Positions 1 through 10,881 of a stretch of DNA of 64,000 nt are shown here, one piece after another (position 1 is the first letter of the stretch; each line of letters opens with the position of its first letter). Under the pieces are notes generated by a model, which worked only from the letters and a program-made list of their open reading frames with translations, was not told where the DNA came from and ran no database searches. The stretch is from assembly GCF_004335015.1 (NCBI RefSeq), contig NZ_RQRU01000002.1:496001-560000 (forward strand), in the 5' to 3' direction. The position numbers and the translations under genes were made by a program. The DNA is from Psychrobacter pygoscelis (GTDB taxonomy: Bacteria; Pseudomonadota; Gammaproteobacteria; Pseudomonadales; Moraxellaceae).

Positions 1-60
1 CCATTCACAGTGAAGTTCACTGCTCAATAAGCTTACGCTAGCTTAAATCAAGACGAAAAA

Positions 61-94
61 AAAACGGCAAACTTTGATTGTTTGCCGTTTTTTT
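61..94. terminator. intrinsic terminator
   Basis: Perfect 11-bp inverted repeat (AAACGGCAAAC / GTTTGCCGTTT) with a 7-base loop, an A run before it and a T run after it, so it could end transcription from either side. It probably ends a gene lying left of the window. Confidence 0.85.
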
Positions 95-155
95 ATGACA
101 GATACTTTATAATTCTCAGTATTGAGCTAATTCTATTTTTTGCCACAGGCCCTTT

Positions 156-1406
156 ATGACTGCCCCCACCTTAAGCACTTCGCGAGCCACTACTTACCAT
201 TACTTTGACGTGATTATCATCGGTGCCGGTGCTTCTGGCTTATATTGCGCGATGACAGCAGGTCAACGTGGCCGCAAGGTTCTGGTGTTAGATCATGCCA
301 ATAAAGCGGGCAAAAAGATACTCATGTCAGGGGGCGGTCGCTGCAACTTTACCAATTACGTGGTCGAGCCTGAGCACTTCATTGGCGACAATCCACATTT
401 TTGTAAATCGGCATTAAGCAGATACTCTAATTGGGAATTTATCAGCTTGGTGAGTAAGCACGGTATTGCTTATCACGAACGCGACCATGGGCAGCTATTT
501 TGCGACGACTCCTCCAAAGACATCTTAGCAATGCTACTACAAGAGTGTGCCGACGCCGGTGTGAAGGTGCAGCTTAAGACAGATATCTTAACGGTTCAAC
601 GGTTAGAGCAAGCTGCCAAAGCTAGTGACAACGCTCACTTTTTATTGCAGACTTCTGAGGGCGACTATGCTTGTGAGTCGCTAGTGATTGCTACCGGCGG
701 TTTGTCTATTCCGACACTCGGTGCTAGTGGCTTTGGCTATGAGGTGGCCACTCAGTTCGGTCATCAAGTGCACATGACTGACGCTAGCCTTGTGCCGTTC
801 ACTTTTACTGATAAGACTGGCGATTTAATCAAGTCGTTAGCCGGTATTAGCTTACCTGTCATCGCTTTTAATGAGCGTATCTCATTTAAGCTGCCGCTGC
901 TATTTACCCACCGCGGTCTGTCAGGTCCAGCAATGCTGCAATTGTCTAATTACTGGTACTCGGGGGAGCAGATTCACATCAATCTGCTGCCCGATCTTGA
1001 CGCTAGCGCGCTGCTTATTGCTCACAAAGCCGCGCATCCTAAGCAGCGCGTTCGCACGGTATTTATCGACCACTTCCCCAAAAAGCTGTTGGCGGCACTA
1101 CAGTCGCATCTCTGGGAGGATATTAAGGAGACCGAGCTTGCCAATATTAAAGACGAGCGGCTTATGCAGTTGGGCACTACTTTAAATGATTGGGCGCTCA
1201 AACCCTCCGGTACAGAAGGTTACCGTACCGCTGAGGTCACGCGCGGTGGTATTGATACCGCTGAGGTATCTTCTAAAACGATGGAGAGTAAGCGCCAGCC
1301 CAATCTATACTTTATCGGTGAGGTGTTAGATGTCACCGGTTGGCTTGGCGGCTACAATTTTCAATGGGCGTGGGCCAGTGGCTTTGTCTGCGGTGAAGTG
1401 GTTTAA
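156..1406 (+). CDS. NAD(P)/FAD-dependent oxidoreductase, BaiN/HI0933 (YhiN) family
   Basis: 416-residue flavoprotein of the BaiN/HI0933 family, whose members are variously named aminoacetone oxidase family or FAD-dependent oxidoreductase; the physiological substrate is generally unknown. Residues about 18-40 hold the dinucleotide-binding fingerprint IIIGAGASGLYCA, followed at about 52-67 by the family motif KKILMSGGGRCNFTN. The C-terminus has the second FAD motif (YFIGEVLDVTGWLGGYNFQ), which marks this family. Length fits (about 390-420). A modest AGG lies upstream of the ATG. It stands alone, with terminators on both sides. The family call is firm; no reaction is claimed. Confidence 0.9.
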   Translation: MTAPTLSTSRATTYHYFDVIIIGAGASGLYCAMTAGQRGRKVLVLDHANKAGKKILMSGGGRCNFTNYVVEPEHFIGDNPHFCKSALSRYSNWEFISLVSKHGIAYHERDHGQLFCDDSSKDILAMLLQECADAGVKVQLKTDILTVQRLEQAAKASDNAHFLLQTSEGDYACESLVIATGGLSIPTLGASGFGYEVATQFGHQVHMTDASLVPFTFTDKTGDLIKSLAGISLPVIAFNERISFKLPLLFTHRGLSGPAMLQLSNYWYSGEQIHINLLPDLDASALLIAHKAAHPKQRVRTVFIDHFPKKLLAALQSHLWEDIKETELANIKDERLMQLGTTLNDWALKPSGTEGYRTAEVTRGGIDTAEVSSKTMESKRQPNLYFIGEVLDVTGWLGGYNFQWAWASGFVCGEVV

Positions 1407-1460
1407 ATTAGCAATTAGCGAAATAAAGTTAATCTCGGTAGCTTAGTTTTAAGTTCATTA

Positions 1461-1496
1461 AAAAAGCCCCGACAGCATGACGCTATTGGGGCTTTC
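1461..1496. terminator. bidirectional terminator between convergent genes
   Basis: AAAGCCCC (1463-1470) pairs with GGGGCTTT (1488-1495) across a 17-base loop, with an A run on the left. It lies between the ends of the FAD oxidoreductase (+) and the OYE reductase (-). Confidence 0.75.
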
Positions 1497-1530
1497 GCTC
1501 AGTGACTAACAGCTATAACTAGATGTGGAC

Positions 1531-2640
1531 TTATGACGCTACTTTTTTTAGTGTTGGATAATCCGTATAGCCTTCTACGCCGCCGCCATAAAATAACTCA
1601 GATCGCGGCTCATTAAGCGGTGCGTCTTCACGAAGCCGCTCAGCCAAGTCAGGATTAGCAATGTAGTCACGACCAAAAGCAGCGGCATCAATATAGCCCG
1701 CTTCGACATTCTTGACAGCTTTCTCTGCCGTATAACCACCCGCTGCGATAATCAAATTATCAAAGGCATCTCGAATCTGCTGGCGAAACTCATCGCTGTA
1801 AGGCTCGCCACCAGCCCAGTCTGGCTCTGAAAGATGCAGATACATCAGCCCGTGCTTGTTAATTTGCTCAATCAACCACACGCTTTCAGCTTCACTGTTG
1901 CGATCCTCGACTTCATTAAAAGTGCCAAGTGGTGAGATGCGAATACCCACATGATCAGCATCCCAAGCATCCACGCAGGCATCAATGACTTCTAGCATAA
2001 AGCGCGCCCGATTCTCTTTACTGCCGCCATACTTATCATCACGATTGTTGGTGTGCGGCGTCCAGAACTGGTGCAATAAGTAGCCATGAGCGCCATGAAT
2101 CTCTACCCCATCAAAGCCTGCCTCACGAGCACATTTAGTAGCATGAGCAAAGTCAGCAACCACTTGGTGTATCTCTTGGATGGTAGCAGGACGTGGCGGC
2201 GTGGCGTCTACTCGAATAGCGCCGCCATCGCTGTCACGTAAGGTAGTTCGCACCCCCACCTCAACATCAGAGGCGGAGATTGGAGTTTCGCTATTCGGTC
2301 TTACGCTTTTATGTGAGACCAGACCAGTATGCCAAAGCTGTACAACAATCTTGCCCCCTTTGGCATGTACTGCGTCGGTCACTACCTTCCAAGCGGTTAC
2401 TTGATCATCGGTATGTAGCCCTGGCGCACCGGCATAGCCTTTGGCATCAAAAGAGACTTGCGTGGCCTCAGTGATGACAAGGCCAGCACCGGCGCGCTGC
2501 GAATAGTACTCAGCAGCCAAGATGGTTGGTACATCGCCTGGCTCAACAGCTCGTAGCCGTGTAAGGGGCGCCATAATAATTCGATTTTTTAAGGTGTGCG
2601 CACCCATGGTGACAGGTTCAAATAGAATATCATTTGCCAT
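1531..2640 (-). CDS. nemA: alkene reductase, Old Yellow Enzyme family (NemA-like)
   Basis: 369-residue FMN-dependent ene-reductase of the OYE family, expected to reduce activated C=C bonds (N-ethylmaleimide, enones) and nitro-esters using NAD(P)H. It opens with LFEPVTMGAHTLKNRIIMAPLTR, the typical barrel strand 1 and FMN contact. Around residue 180 is the substrate-binding HGAHGYLLHQF segment with two histidines spaced as in NemA, then NNRDDKYGGSKENRARF. The C-terminal FGRDYIANPDLAERL is the phosphate-binding end. Length matches E. coli NemA (365). An AGGAG precedes the ATG. The natural substrate is unknown. No nemR-like repressor lies beside it, so regulation may differ from E. coli. Confidence 0.88.
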   Translation of the reverse strand: MANDILFEPVTMGAHTLKNRIIMAPLTRLRAVEPGDVPTILAAEYYSQRAGAGLVITEATQVSFDAKGYAGAPGLHTDDQVTAWKVVTDAVHAKGGKIVVQLWHTGLVSHKSVRPNSETPISASDVEVGVRTTLRDSDGGAIRVDATPPRPATIQEIHQVVADFAHATKCAREAGFDGVEIHGAHGYLLHQFWTPHTNNRDDKYGGSKENRARFMLEVIDACVDAWDADHVGIRISPLGTFNEVEDRNSEAESVWLIEQINKHGLMYLHLSEPDWAGGEPYSDEFRQQIRDAFDNLIIAAGGYTAEKAVKNVEAGYIDAAAFGRDYIANPDLAERLREDAPLNEPRSELFYGGGVEGYTDYPTLKKVAS

Positions 2641-3166
2641 TGCTGTAACTCCTCTAGATTAAATCTATCAAATGATTGAGATAAACTTTTTATGAGGCAA
2701 ATTACACGCTTTCCAAGTCACTTTTTATCGCCGTTACAAACGAAAACACCAGATAGTAAATGTGAGACTTGATAGTGTATTATTTTGATCCATCCATAGT
2801 AATGCCCAACAAGCTAGCAAAGTGCTACACCTCACTTAAAGTCTCAATCAGCTGACACCAGCCTAAGTTACCGTAACGATGTGAAGCAATTGAGCGAGCG
2901 CCCTTACAGTGACTTAACGCAGGATGCCAAAGTTACCTAATTATGAGTCTATCTGACCGCCAGCGTCGCCAGCGATATCCCTACCACACAAAGATAAGGA
3001 TAAGGATGGCTATGTCATAGAGGACTGGCAAAGACCTCGGTATCAACTCAAAGAGGCTTTACCAGTCTCTACACCTTAGGGGTCAGATAGTATTCGAGAC
3101 CGCCTTAATAGGGCCTTAATAGGCTATTATGTGTGGATTATGAGATACAGTAAGGCTGATCTGACG
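2641..3166. other. 526-bp intergenic region, possible decayed small gene
   Basis: No intact gene. From about 2943 on the + strand, two short reading frames join across one apparent frameshift near 2985: MSLSDRQRRQRYPY in one frame and KDKDKDGYVIEDWQRPRYQL in the next, ending at a TAG near 3079. Together they would make a polar protein of roughly 45 residues, so this may be a dead small gene. Near 3102-3122 CCTTAATAGG occurs twice in tandem. Confidence 0.3.
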
Positions 3167-4411
3167 CTACAAATCTACCTTATCCAAAACAAAATCAATA
3201 TCCTTGTCACCACGGCCGGATAAGTTGACCAAGATCGTCTCCTCAGCTGACATATCCTTGGCAATTTTCATGGCATGGGCAATCGCATGAGCAGATTCTA
3301 ATGCAGGAATGATACCCTCAAGTCGTGACAATGCCATGAAAGCTTCCAAACACTCGCTGTCAGTTGCTGACTCATAAGTTGCCAGATTAGAGTCGCGCAA
3401 ATGTGAGTGCTGTGGCCCTATTCCAGGATAATCAAGTCCGGAGGCAATCGAATGCACTGGCGCAGGCTCACCTTTGTCATCAAGGAGCACATAACACTTA
3501 AAACCATGAATCTCTCCTTTTACTCCTAAGGTCATGGTGGCGGCATGGTCAGGGGTATCTAGGCCTTTACCAGCAGGTTCGACACCTACTTTCTCAACAT
3601 CATCATCTGCCAAAAAGCCACTAAATAGTCCAATGGCATTGGAGCCGCCGCCGACACAAGCCACCACTTTACTGGGCAGCTTACCCGTCGTAGCTAAAAA
3701 CTGCTCTCGAGCCTCATGACCAACGACCGATTGGAAATAGCTGACCATTTCAGGGTAAGGGGCCGGTCCAACGACCGAGCCAATGGCAAACATACTGCTA
3801 TCAAGCTCACCAAGATAAGTCGCAAAGGCACTGTCTACCGCTTCTTTTAGCGTTCCTGCTCCCTCTGATACAGGAACAATCTTCGCCCCTAGGATCTTCA
3901 TTCGGCTCACATTCGGATGCTCTTTTGCAATATCTACAACCCCCATATGAATCTCACACTCCACGCCCATCAGCGCTGCGGCAGTGGCTAGTGCTACCCC
4001 ATGCTGTCCGGCCCCAGTCTCAGCGATAACCTTGGTCTTGCCGAGCTTTTTGGCCAGCAATACCTCACCCAAGCAGTGATTAATTTTATGCGCGCCAGTG
4101 TGGTTTAGGTCTTCACGCTTCAGGTAAATCTGTGCCCCGCCGCAGTGTTCACTCAAGCGTTTGGCATGATATATCGGACTTGGTCTGCCCACATAAGTCT
4201 CACGTAACCGCTTCATCTCATTGATGAAGTCGGTACTCTTAATAACCTCTCGAAAGCCCTTTTCTATCTCATTCATAGCACGGGCAAGCTCTGGGTGCGC
4301 AATCTTGCCACCGAACTCACCATATAGGCCGTCATTACTGGGTAGAATCGATTGGTGTAAGCCATAATGATTCAGCGTGCTTGCATTATCTATCTGAGTT
4401 GCAGTTGTCAT
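3167..4411 (-). CDS. trpB: tryptophan synthase beta chain
   Basis: 414 residues, the usual TrpB length. It condenses indole and L-serine to L-tryptophan as the beta subunit of the alpha2beta2 complex. The PLP lysine lies in [19 protein letters not shown] (around residue 105), and the PLP phosphate loop is [12 protein letters not shown] near residue 250. [12 protein letters not shown] and the C-terminal LSGRGDKD are conserved. An AAGGG ribosome site precedes the ATG. trpA is not adjacent: downstream comes a gene-free stretch and then nemA, so the trp genes are split here. A perfect palindrome lies about 55 bp upstream (see 4466-4491). Confidence 0.97.
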   Translation of the reverse strand: MTTATQIDNASTLNHYGLHQSILPSNDGLYGEFGGKIAHPELARAMNEIEKGFREVIKSTDFINEMKRLRETYVGRPSPIYHAKRLSEHCGGAQIYLKREDLNHTGAHKINHCLGEVLLAKKLGKTKVIAETGAGQHGVALATAAALMGVECEIHMGVVDIAKEHPNVSRMKILGAKIVPVSEGAGTLKEAVDSAFATYLGELDSSMFAIGSVVGPAPYPEMVSYFQSVVGHEAREQFLATTGKLPSKVVACVGGGSNAIGLFSGFLADDDVEKVGVEPAGKGLDTPDHAATMTLGVKGEIHGFKCYVLLDDKGEPAPVHSIASGLDYPGIGPQHSHLRDSNLATYESATDSECLEAFMALSRLEGIIPALESAHAIAHAMKIAKDMSAEETILVNLSGRGDKDIDFVLDKVDL

Positions 4412-4465
4412 ATTAAACCCTTAAGTGCTGCGCAATTATTTAAGTGACGATATAATAAGTTAACC

Positions 4466-4491
4466 GTATCAATGTTCTAGTACATTGATAC
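4466..4491. promoter_or_regulatory. candidate operator: 10-bp inverted repeat upstream of trpB
   Basis: GTATCAATGT and ACATTGATAC form perfect 10-bp arms around a 6-base TCTAGT spacer. It sits in the 351-bp gap between the divergent trpB (55 bp away) and lplA (271 bp away). There is no U tract, so it looks like a protein-binding site rather than a terminator. The central CTAG recalls the core of Trp repressor sites, but the protein that binds is unknown. Confidence 0.5.
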
Positions 4492-4762
4492 AATTTTAAG
4501 CCAGCTTTTGCTTATCGTCAAGTTAGAGAGTAAATTTACAGTATGATTCTGAGGAAGTTCAATATTCTAGACGCCAGCCCTTTACCAAAGGTGGGGTAAG
4601 CAGTATAGGTCTCAAAAAGTTGACTTAAAGTCGCATTGAGTTTTAAGTGTGCATCAGTAAGAATAGCTATAGCCAAGCTTTTAGAGCACTTTAGACAGTG
4701 CATCTATAAAAGCCAACCTATAAAAATGCGCCATACAAAATATTGAATAAAAGGAAGCAAAA

Positions 4763-5776
4763 ATGAAACTACGTATCTTAAAGTCTGAAGTGACCAACCC
4801 TTGGTTTAACCTTGCCACTGAGGACTGGATATTCCAAGAGCTTGACCCAAACAGCCATACCTTATTCTTATGGCGCAATGCCGAGACCGTAGTGATTGGC
4901 CGCTCACAAAACCCATGGGTAGAGTGCAAAACCGACAAAATGGCTGAGGATGATGTCTATCTCGCGCGGCGGCAAAGCGGTGGCGGCGCAGTATTTCACG
5001 ATTTGGGCAATACCAACTTCACCTTCTTATCCCCCAAAGACGATTACGATCAAGACGCCAACTTTACCATCATCATCAATGCACTAAAGAAGCTTGGTGT
5101 TGAAGCCAATCTATCAGGCCGAAACGACATGCAAGTGGGCGACCGTAAGATCTCCGGCAGCGCTTTTAAGCATAGCGTCGACCGCAGCTTTCATCATGGT
5201 ACGCTACTGGTCAACGCTGACATGCAAAAGCTCGGCGATTATCTCAACCCGCACCCGCTCAAGCTCAAAGCCAAAGGTATCAAGTCGGTGCGCTCGCGTG
5301 TCGCCAACTTGGTCGAGTTCAACGACGCTATCAATCACGAGATCCTATCACAAGCGATTATCGAAGCGTTCTGTGAATACTATGATCAAGAGGTGAGCGA
5401 CACGCCAGTCGAAGAATTGGACGAAGCCACCCTCGCTAAGGAGCCGCATCTCAATAAATACTATCAGCAAATGGCCGACTGGAATTGGCGCTTTGGCAAG
5501 ACCCCTGAGTTTAGCCACCATCTTGAGACCCGCTTTGATTGGGGACTCATTGATTTGCACTTAGATGTAAAGCAAGCGGTAATTGAAGAGGTTGTCATTT
5601 TCTCCGATGCGTTGAACGTAGAGTTGATTGAGGCGTTAAAAGAAGCACTGACTGGAGTTAAATACAATAAAGAAGACATTAAAACCAAGCTTGATGCTTT
5701 AAGTGCGGCGCAACCAGAAATGGTTTCGCAAGTTGATGATTTTTCAGCTTGGTTGGTGGGTGAGATTAAGAGTTAA
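4763..5776 (+). CDS. lplA: lipoate-protein ligase A
   Basis: 337 residues, matching E. coli LplA (338). It activates free lipoate with ATP and attaches it to lysines of lipoyl domains (E2 subunits, GcvH). The adenylate/lipoate-binding motif RRQSGGGAVFHDLGNTNF is at about 70-88, and GDRKISGSAFKHS with the acyl-transfer lysine is at about 125-137; the small C-terminal domain is present (about 250-337). A clear AAGGAAG sits 7-8 bases before the ATG. It is a single gene, closed by a strong terminator. The alternative, octanoyltransferase LipM, is less likely given the full LplA C-terminal domain. Confidence 0.93.
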   Translation: MKLRILKSEVTNPWFNLATEDWIFQELDPNSHTLFLWRNAETVVIGRSQNPWVECKTDKMAEDDVYLARRQSGGGAVFHDLGNTNFTFLSPKDDYDQDANFTIIINALKKLGVEANLSGRNDMQVGDRKISGSAFKHSVDRSFHHGTLLVNADMQKLGDYLNPHPLKLKAKGIKSVRSRVANLVEFNDAINHEILSQAIIEAFCEYYDQEVSDTPVEELDEATLAKEPHLNKYYQQMADWNWRFGKTPEFSHHLETRFDWGLIDLHLDVKQAVIEEVVIFSDALNVELIEALKEALTGVKYNKEDIKTKLDALSAAQPEMVSQVDDFSAWLVGEIKS

Positions 5777-5803
5777 GGCCAATTATTTATTGATGTTTAT
5801 GCT

Positions 5804-5842
5804 AAAAAAGGCAGTTGCTATTTTATAACAACTGCCTTTTAT
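5804..5842. terminator. bidirectional terminator between lplA and the nuclease/PRTase pair
   Basis: AAAAGGCAGTTG (5806-5817) pairs perfectly with CAACTGCCTTTT (5829-5840), with A/T runs on both flanks. It can close both convergent units. Confidence 0.9.
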
Positions 5843-5865
5843 ATATCGGAAATATGCTACTTACC

Positions 5866-6561
5866 CTAAGCAAGGTTTTGAAAGCTCATTTTGCTAACTA
5901 CTTCAGGAATGTAGCCGCTAAGTGCTGGTTGCTTGTCTAATCCTAGTAGCTCATATATCTGACCGCCAATTCCTGGCTGAACCTCGCCCTGCTCAGTTTT
6001 TTTATCGTCTAAAGCAAAGCAATAGAACTTGAACTTACTGGCAATCTCATCAGGAAACTCAGCTTTTAATTTTGACTCTGAATCTTTGTGAGCTACAGGT
6101 GATAAAATAAAGATATCTTCAATATCTTCCATCTTATCTATCATTTCAATGAGGTTGGTCCGAACCACGCAACTACCTGACATAATAGACTTGACGATAA
6201 CGATATTATGCATCTGCTCAAAATTTGGTTCAATAAACCTATGTAATATAGGGGCCACGCTAGCATGGTTAGGTAGCTGATAATGATGATTCCAAAATAC
6301 CGCCAGCTTGGTGTCAATATCATACTTTCGTAAGATCGATGATACCCCATATTGAAGAAAATCAGCATCTTCAGCTGTCGATACTATCAAAGTACCAGCG
6401 TGGCTCTTGGATTTTAATAGGGGAGAAATCTCCTCAGCTAACAACTTTCCTAATGCTACCATGGTCATTTGATAACGTTCAGGCGCATTTAGATAAGCAA
6501 AAAGGTTGTTCAACTGCCTTTTCGCTTCAGCTGTGGCGATAGGTGTGTAGACCCTATTCAT
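5866..6561 (-). CDS. phosphoribosyltransferase-like protein, second gene of a two-gene module
   Basis: 231 residues. I recognise a likely PRTase (type I) fold but no characterised enzyme. Strand-like segments HAGTLIVSTAEDADFLQYG (about 56-74) and TKLAVFWNHHY (about 85-95) are followed by a PRPP-loop-like stretch, NIVIVKSIMSGSCVVRTNLI (about 119-138), then DIFILSPVAHKDSESKLKAEFP and a C-terminal GIGGQIYELLGL. No acidic pair of the classical EDxxxSG loop is visible (SIMSG replaces it), so substrate and activity are open. It overlaps the upstream gene by four bases (ATGA), implying translational coupling, and has its own GGGAGAGG ribosome site. Both genes are more AT-rich than their neighbours. 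Inference: partner component of a defence or stress system. Confidence 0.6.
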   Translation of the reverse strand: MNRVYTPIATAEAKRQLNNLFAYLNAPERYQMTMVALGKLLAEEISPLLKSKSHAGTLIVSTAEDADFLQYGVSSILRKYDIDTKLAVFWNHHYQLPNHASVAPILHRFIEPNFEQMHNIVIVKSIMSGSCVVRTNLIEMIDKMEDIEDIFILSPVAHKDSESKLKAEFPDEIASKFKFYCFALDDKKTEQGEVQPGIGGQIYELLGLDKQPALSGYIPEVVSKMSFQNLA

Positions 6562-7511
6562 TTTACCTCTCCCTTAGTAGAGGGCTTAAGAGATTGCTCA
6601 ATATCAGAGCCTGTAATAGACAGAAAAAGAGCTATTAACTCTTGAATACTTTGGACTTTTTCTCTAACTTCGCTTGATACTTTGTTAAGAGAACTTATAT
6701 TACAGGTTGCTGTAAAAGATTGGTTAACAGTCACTGTTAATACATCATAGTTTAAACCATAGGATAAGTAATGTGAATTTTTTATCAAAATTTGCATTAC
6801 CCATTCAGGAATTTGCACCTCACTTTTACGAAACTTTATAAAAGGACTTGGACGTCCCTCAAATTCAGCTTGACAGAATATATCATTAACAGTCGTATAG
6901 TTGCCCGATTGTAAAATACCATGTATGAGTACTACTGCGTAATCATAACGTGATGAAAATGTATCATCTATAAGCTTTGAGATATGCTGCTTTAAATCAG
7001 TATTCGTTACGAGATCATAGATATTTTTATGGCATTTAAAATATTGGCATGTGTCTTGAGCTTGTAATTCCAAAGGAATCTTAGCTTTATTAGAGATAGC
7101 TTTTTGCGAGTCTGATACTAGAAGAATGTTGTGTGTGCGACTTATTCCATAAAGGGCTCTATCTATTTCTCTTTGTAGCTTGAAGCGTTCTGTTGTTTCT
7201 CGAGTCCAATCTGCCGATACTAAAGATGAGTTTTTAGCCTGATAGTTGTACTTTGTATCTTCTTCATAGTCTATATGACATATATCATCTACGAAGCTAA
7301 CCGCCTGAGTCTCAATAATTTGATTTTCACAATTGTGCGAATATTTAGCGGCTACCTCAAATACTCTATAAAGTAAAAACTGATTCTCATATTCACGACC
7401 TTTATAATTGTTGTCGCCGCCTCTATGTATATTCTCAAGCTTTTTCTTAACGTTGTCCCCATAGGTATTCTGTACGAAGGCTATCACCTCATCCTTATCT
7501 GGTTGACTCAT
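6558..7511 (-). CDS. PD-(D/E)XK nuclease-like protein, first gene of a two-gene module
   Basis: 317 residues, not assignable to a named gene. The N-terminal half has the layout of restriction-like nuclease domains in antiphage proteins of the Cap4/DUF4297 kind: a helix with a conserved-looking Glu (GREYENQFLLYRVFEVAA, about 38-55), an acidic strand (FVDDICHIDYEED, about 73-85) and a QxK strand (YNYQAKNSS, about 88-96). This fits E...D...(E/Q)xK. A basic helical stretch follows (TTERFKLQREIDRALYG). The rest is helical or mixed with no motif I recognise. A GAGGTC site supports the ATG. Sample 60-base lines count 32-35% GC against 42-55% in lplA and fadH, suggesting transfer. The nuclease call rests on motif layout alone. 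Confidence 0.55.
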   Translation of the reverse strand: MSQPDKDEVIAFVQNTYGDNVKKKLENIHRGGDNNYKGREYENQFLLYRVFEVAAKYSHNCENQIIETQAVSFVDDICHIDYEEDTKYNYQAKNSSLVSADWTRETTERFKLQREIDRALYGISRTHNILLVSDSQKAISNKAKIPLELQAQDTCQYFKCHKNIYDLVTNTDLKQHISKLIDDTFSSRYDYAVVLIHGILQSGNYTTVNDIFCQAEFEGRPSPFIKFRKSEVQIPEWVMQILIKNSHYLSYGLNYDVLTVTVNQSFTATCNISSLNKVSSEVREKVQSIQELIALFLSITGSDIEQSLKPSTKGEVK

Positions 7512-7573
7512 ATTATGACCTCAAGTCATTATTCTAATAAATGTGATGATTACCACATGAAGTTTTAAAAAAA

Positions 7574-7881
7574 TCGATTGTAGTTTTAGAGTATTCTAAA
7601 TTCTTGAGGGCTGCAAGCGCGATTGCACACGAGCAAGCGTAGCGTGGATGCAGCATAGCGAGATTCATGGCGAGCATGGCTAACCAAAACCACGATAAAT
7701 AACCAAAAGATAGCAGAGGTTACCGCTAGCCCTGACGGGAGCGGTTATCCTTGACGCATCGCTAGGTTGCGACGGCTTGGCGGGTCAGAGTCTCGCGGTA
7801 GCAGGAATCTGACCCGCCTTTAGCCGACGCCCTAGGGGCAGGCAAGATAATAGCGGACGGCAGGATTAGCTCTAAAATCGA
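7574..7881. repeat. structured intergenic element bounded by imperfect inverted repeats
   Basis: About 308 bp between the two-gene module and fadH, visibly GC-richer than the genes beside it. The left end TCGATTGTAGTTTTAGAG (7574-7591) is the reverse complement of the right end CTCTAAAATCGA (7870-7881) apart from a 6-base insertion. Inside are two strong hairpins: GGTTACCGCT...CCCTGACGGG...AGCGGTTATCC (about 7717-7750) and GGCGGGTCAGA/TCTGACCCGCC, 11-bp arms (about 7778-7817). No reading frame is apparent. It could be a structured RNA or a small non-autonomous mobile element; the sequence does not decide. It matches no RNA family I can recall (6S, RNase P, SRP and tmRNA signatures are absent). 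Confidence 0.45.
7585..7600. promoter_or_regulatory. palindrome upstream of the nuclease/PRTase pair
   Basis: TTTAGA-GTAT-TCTAAA, a perfect 6-bp inverted repeat with a 4-base centre, about 75 bp upstream of the ATG at 7511. Read on the minus strand the surroundings are AT-rich and could hold the promoter, so this may be an operator. It also overlaps the left arm of the larger inverted-repeat element at 7574-7881. Confidence 0.35.
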
Positions 7882-7924
7882 CTCTTTATTGTCTGGTATT
7901 AATCTCTAACTCTATAGCTATTTT

Positions 7925-7961
7925 CTAAAAAAATACCGCCACCCTAAAAGGCAGCGGTATT
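7925..7961 (-). terminator. fadH terminator
   Basis: Minus-strand hairpin AATACCGC (from 7954-7961) / GCGGTATT (from 7932-7939), followed by a run of Ts, 26 bases after the fadH stop codon. Confidence 0.88.
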
Positions 7962-7986
7962 CAATTGTGTTCACGATACCAGTAGC

Positions 7987-10881
<2,895 letters not shown>

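Noticed and set aside
2943..3079. Intact small protein gene between nemA and trpB
   Set aside because: Two plausible peptide segments lie in different frames, so at best it is a decayed gene; recorded only in the intergenic entry.
7574..7881. Retron-type RNA
   Set aside because: The closing inverted repeats are suggestive, but there is no reverse transcriptase gene in or near the locus.
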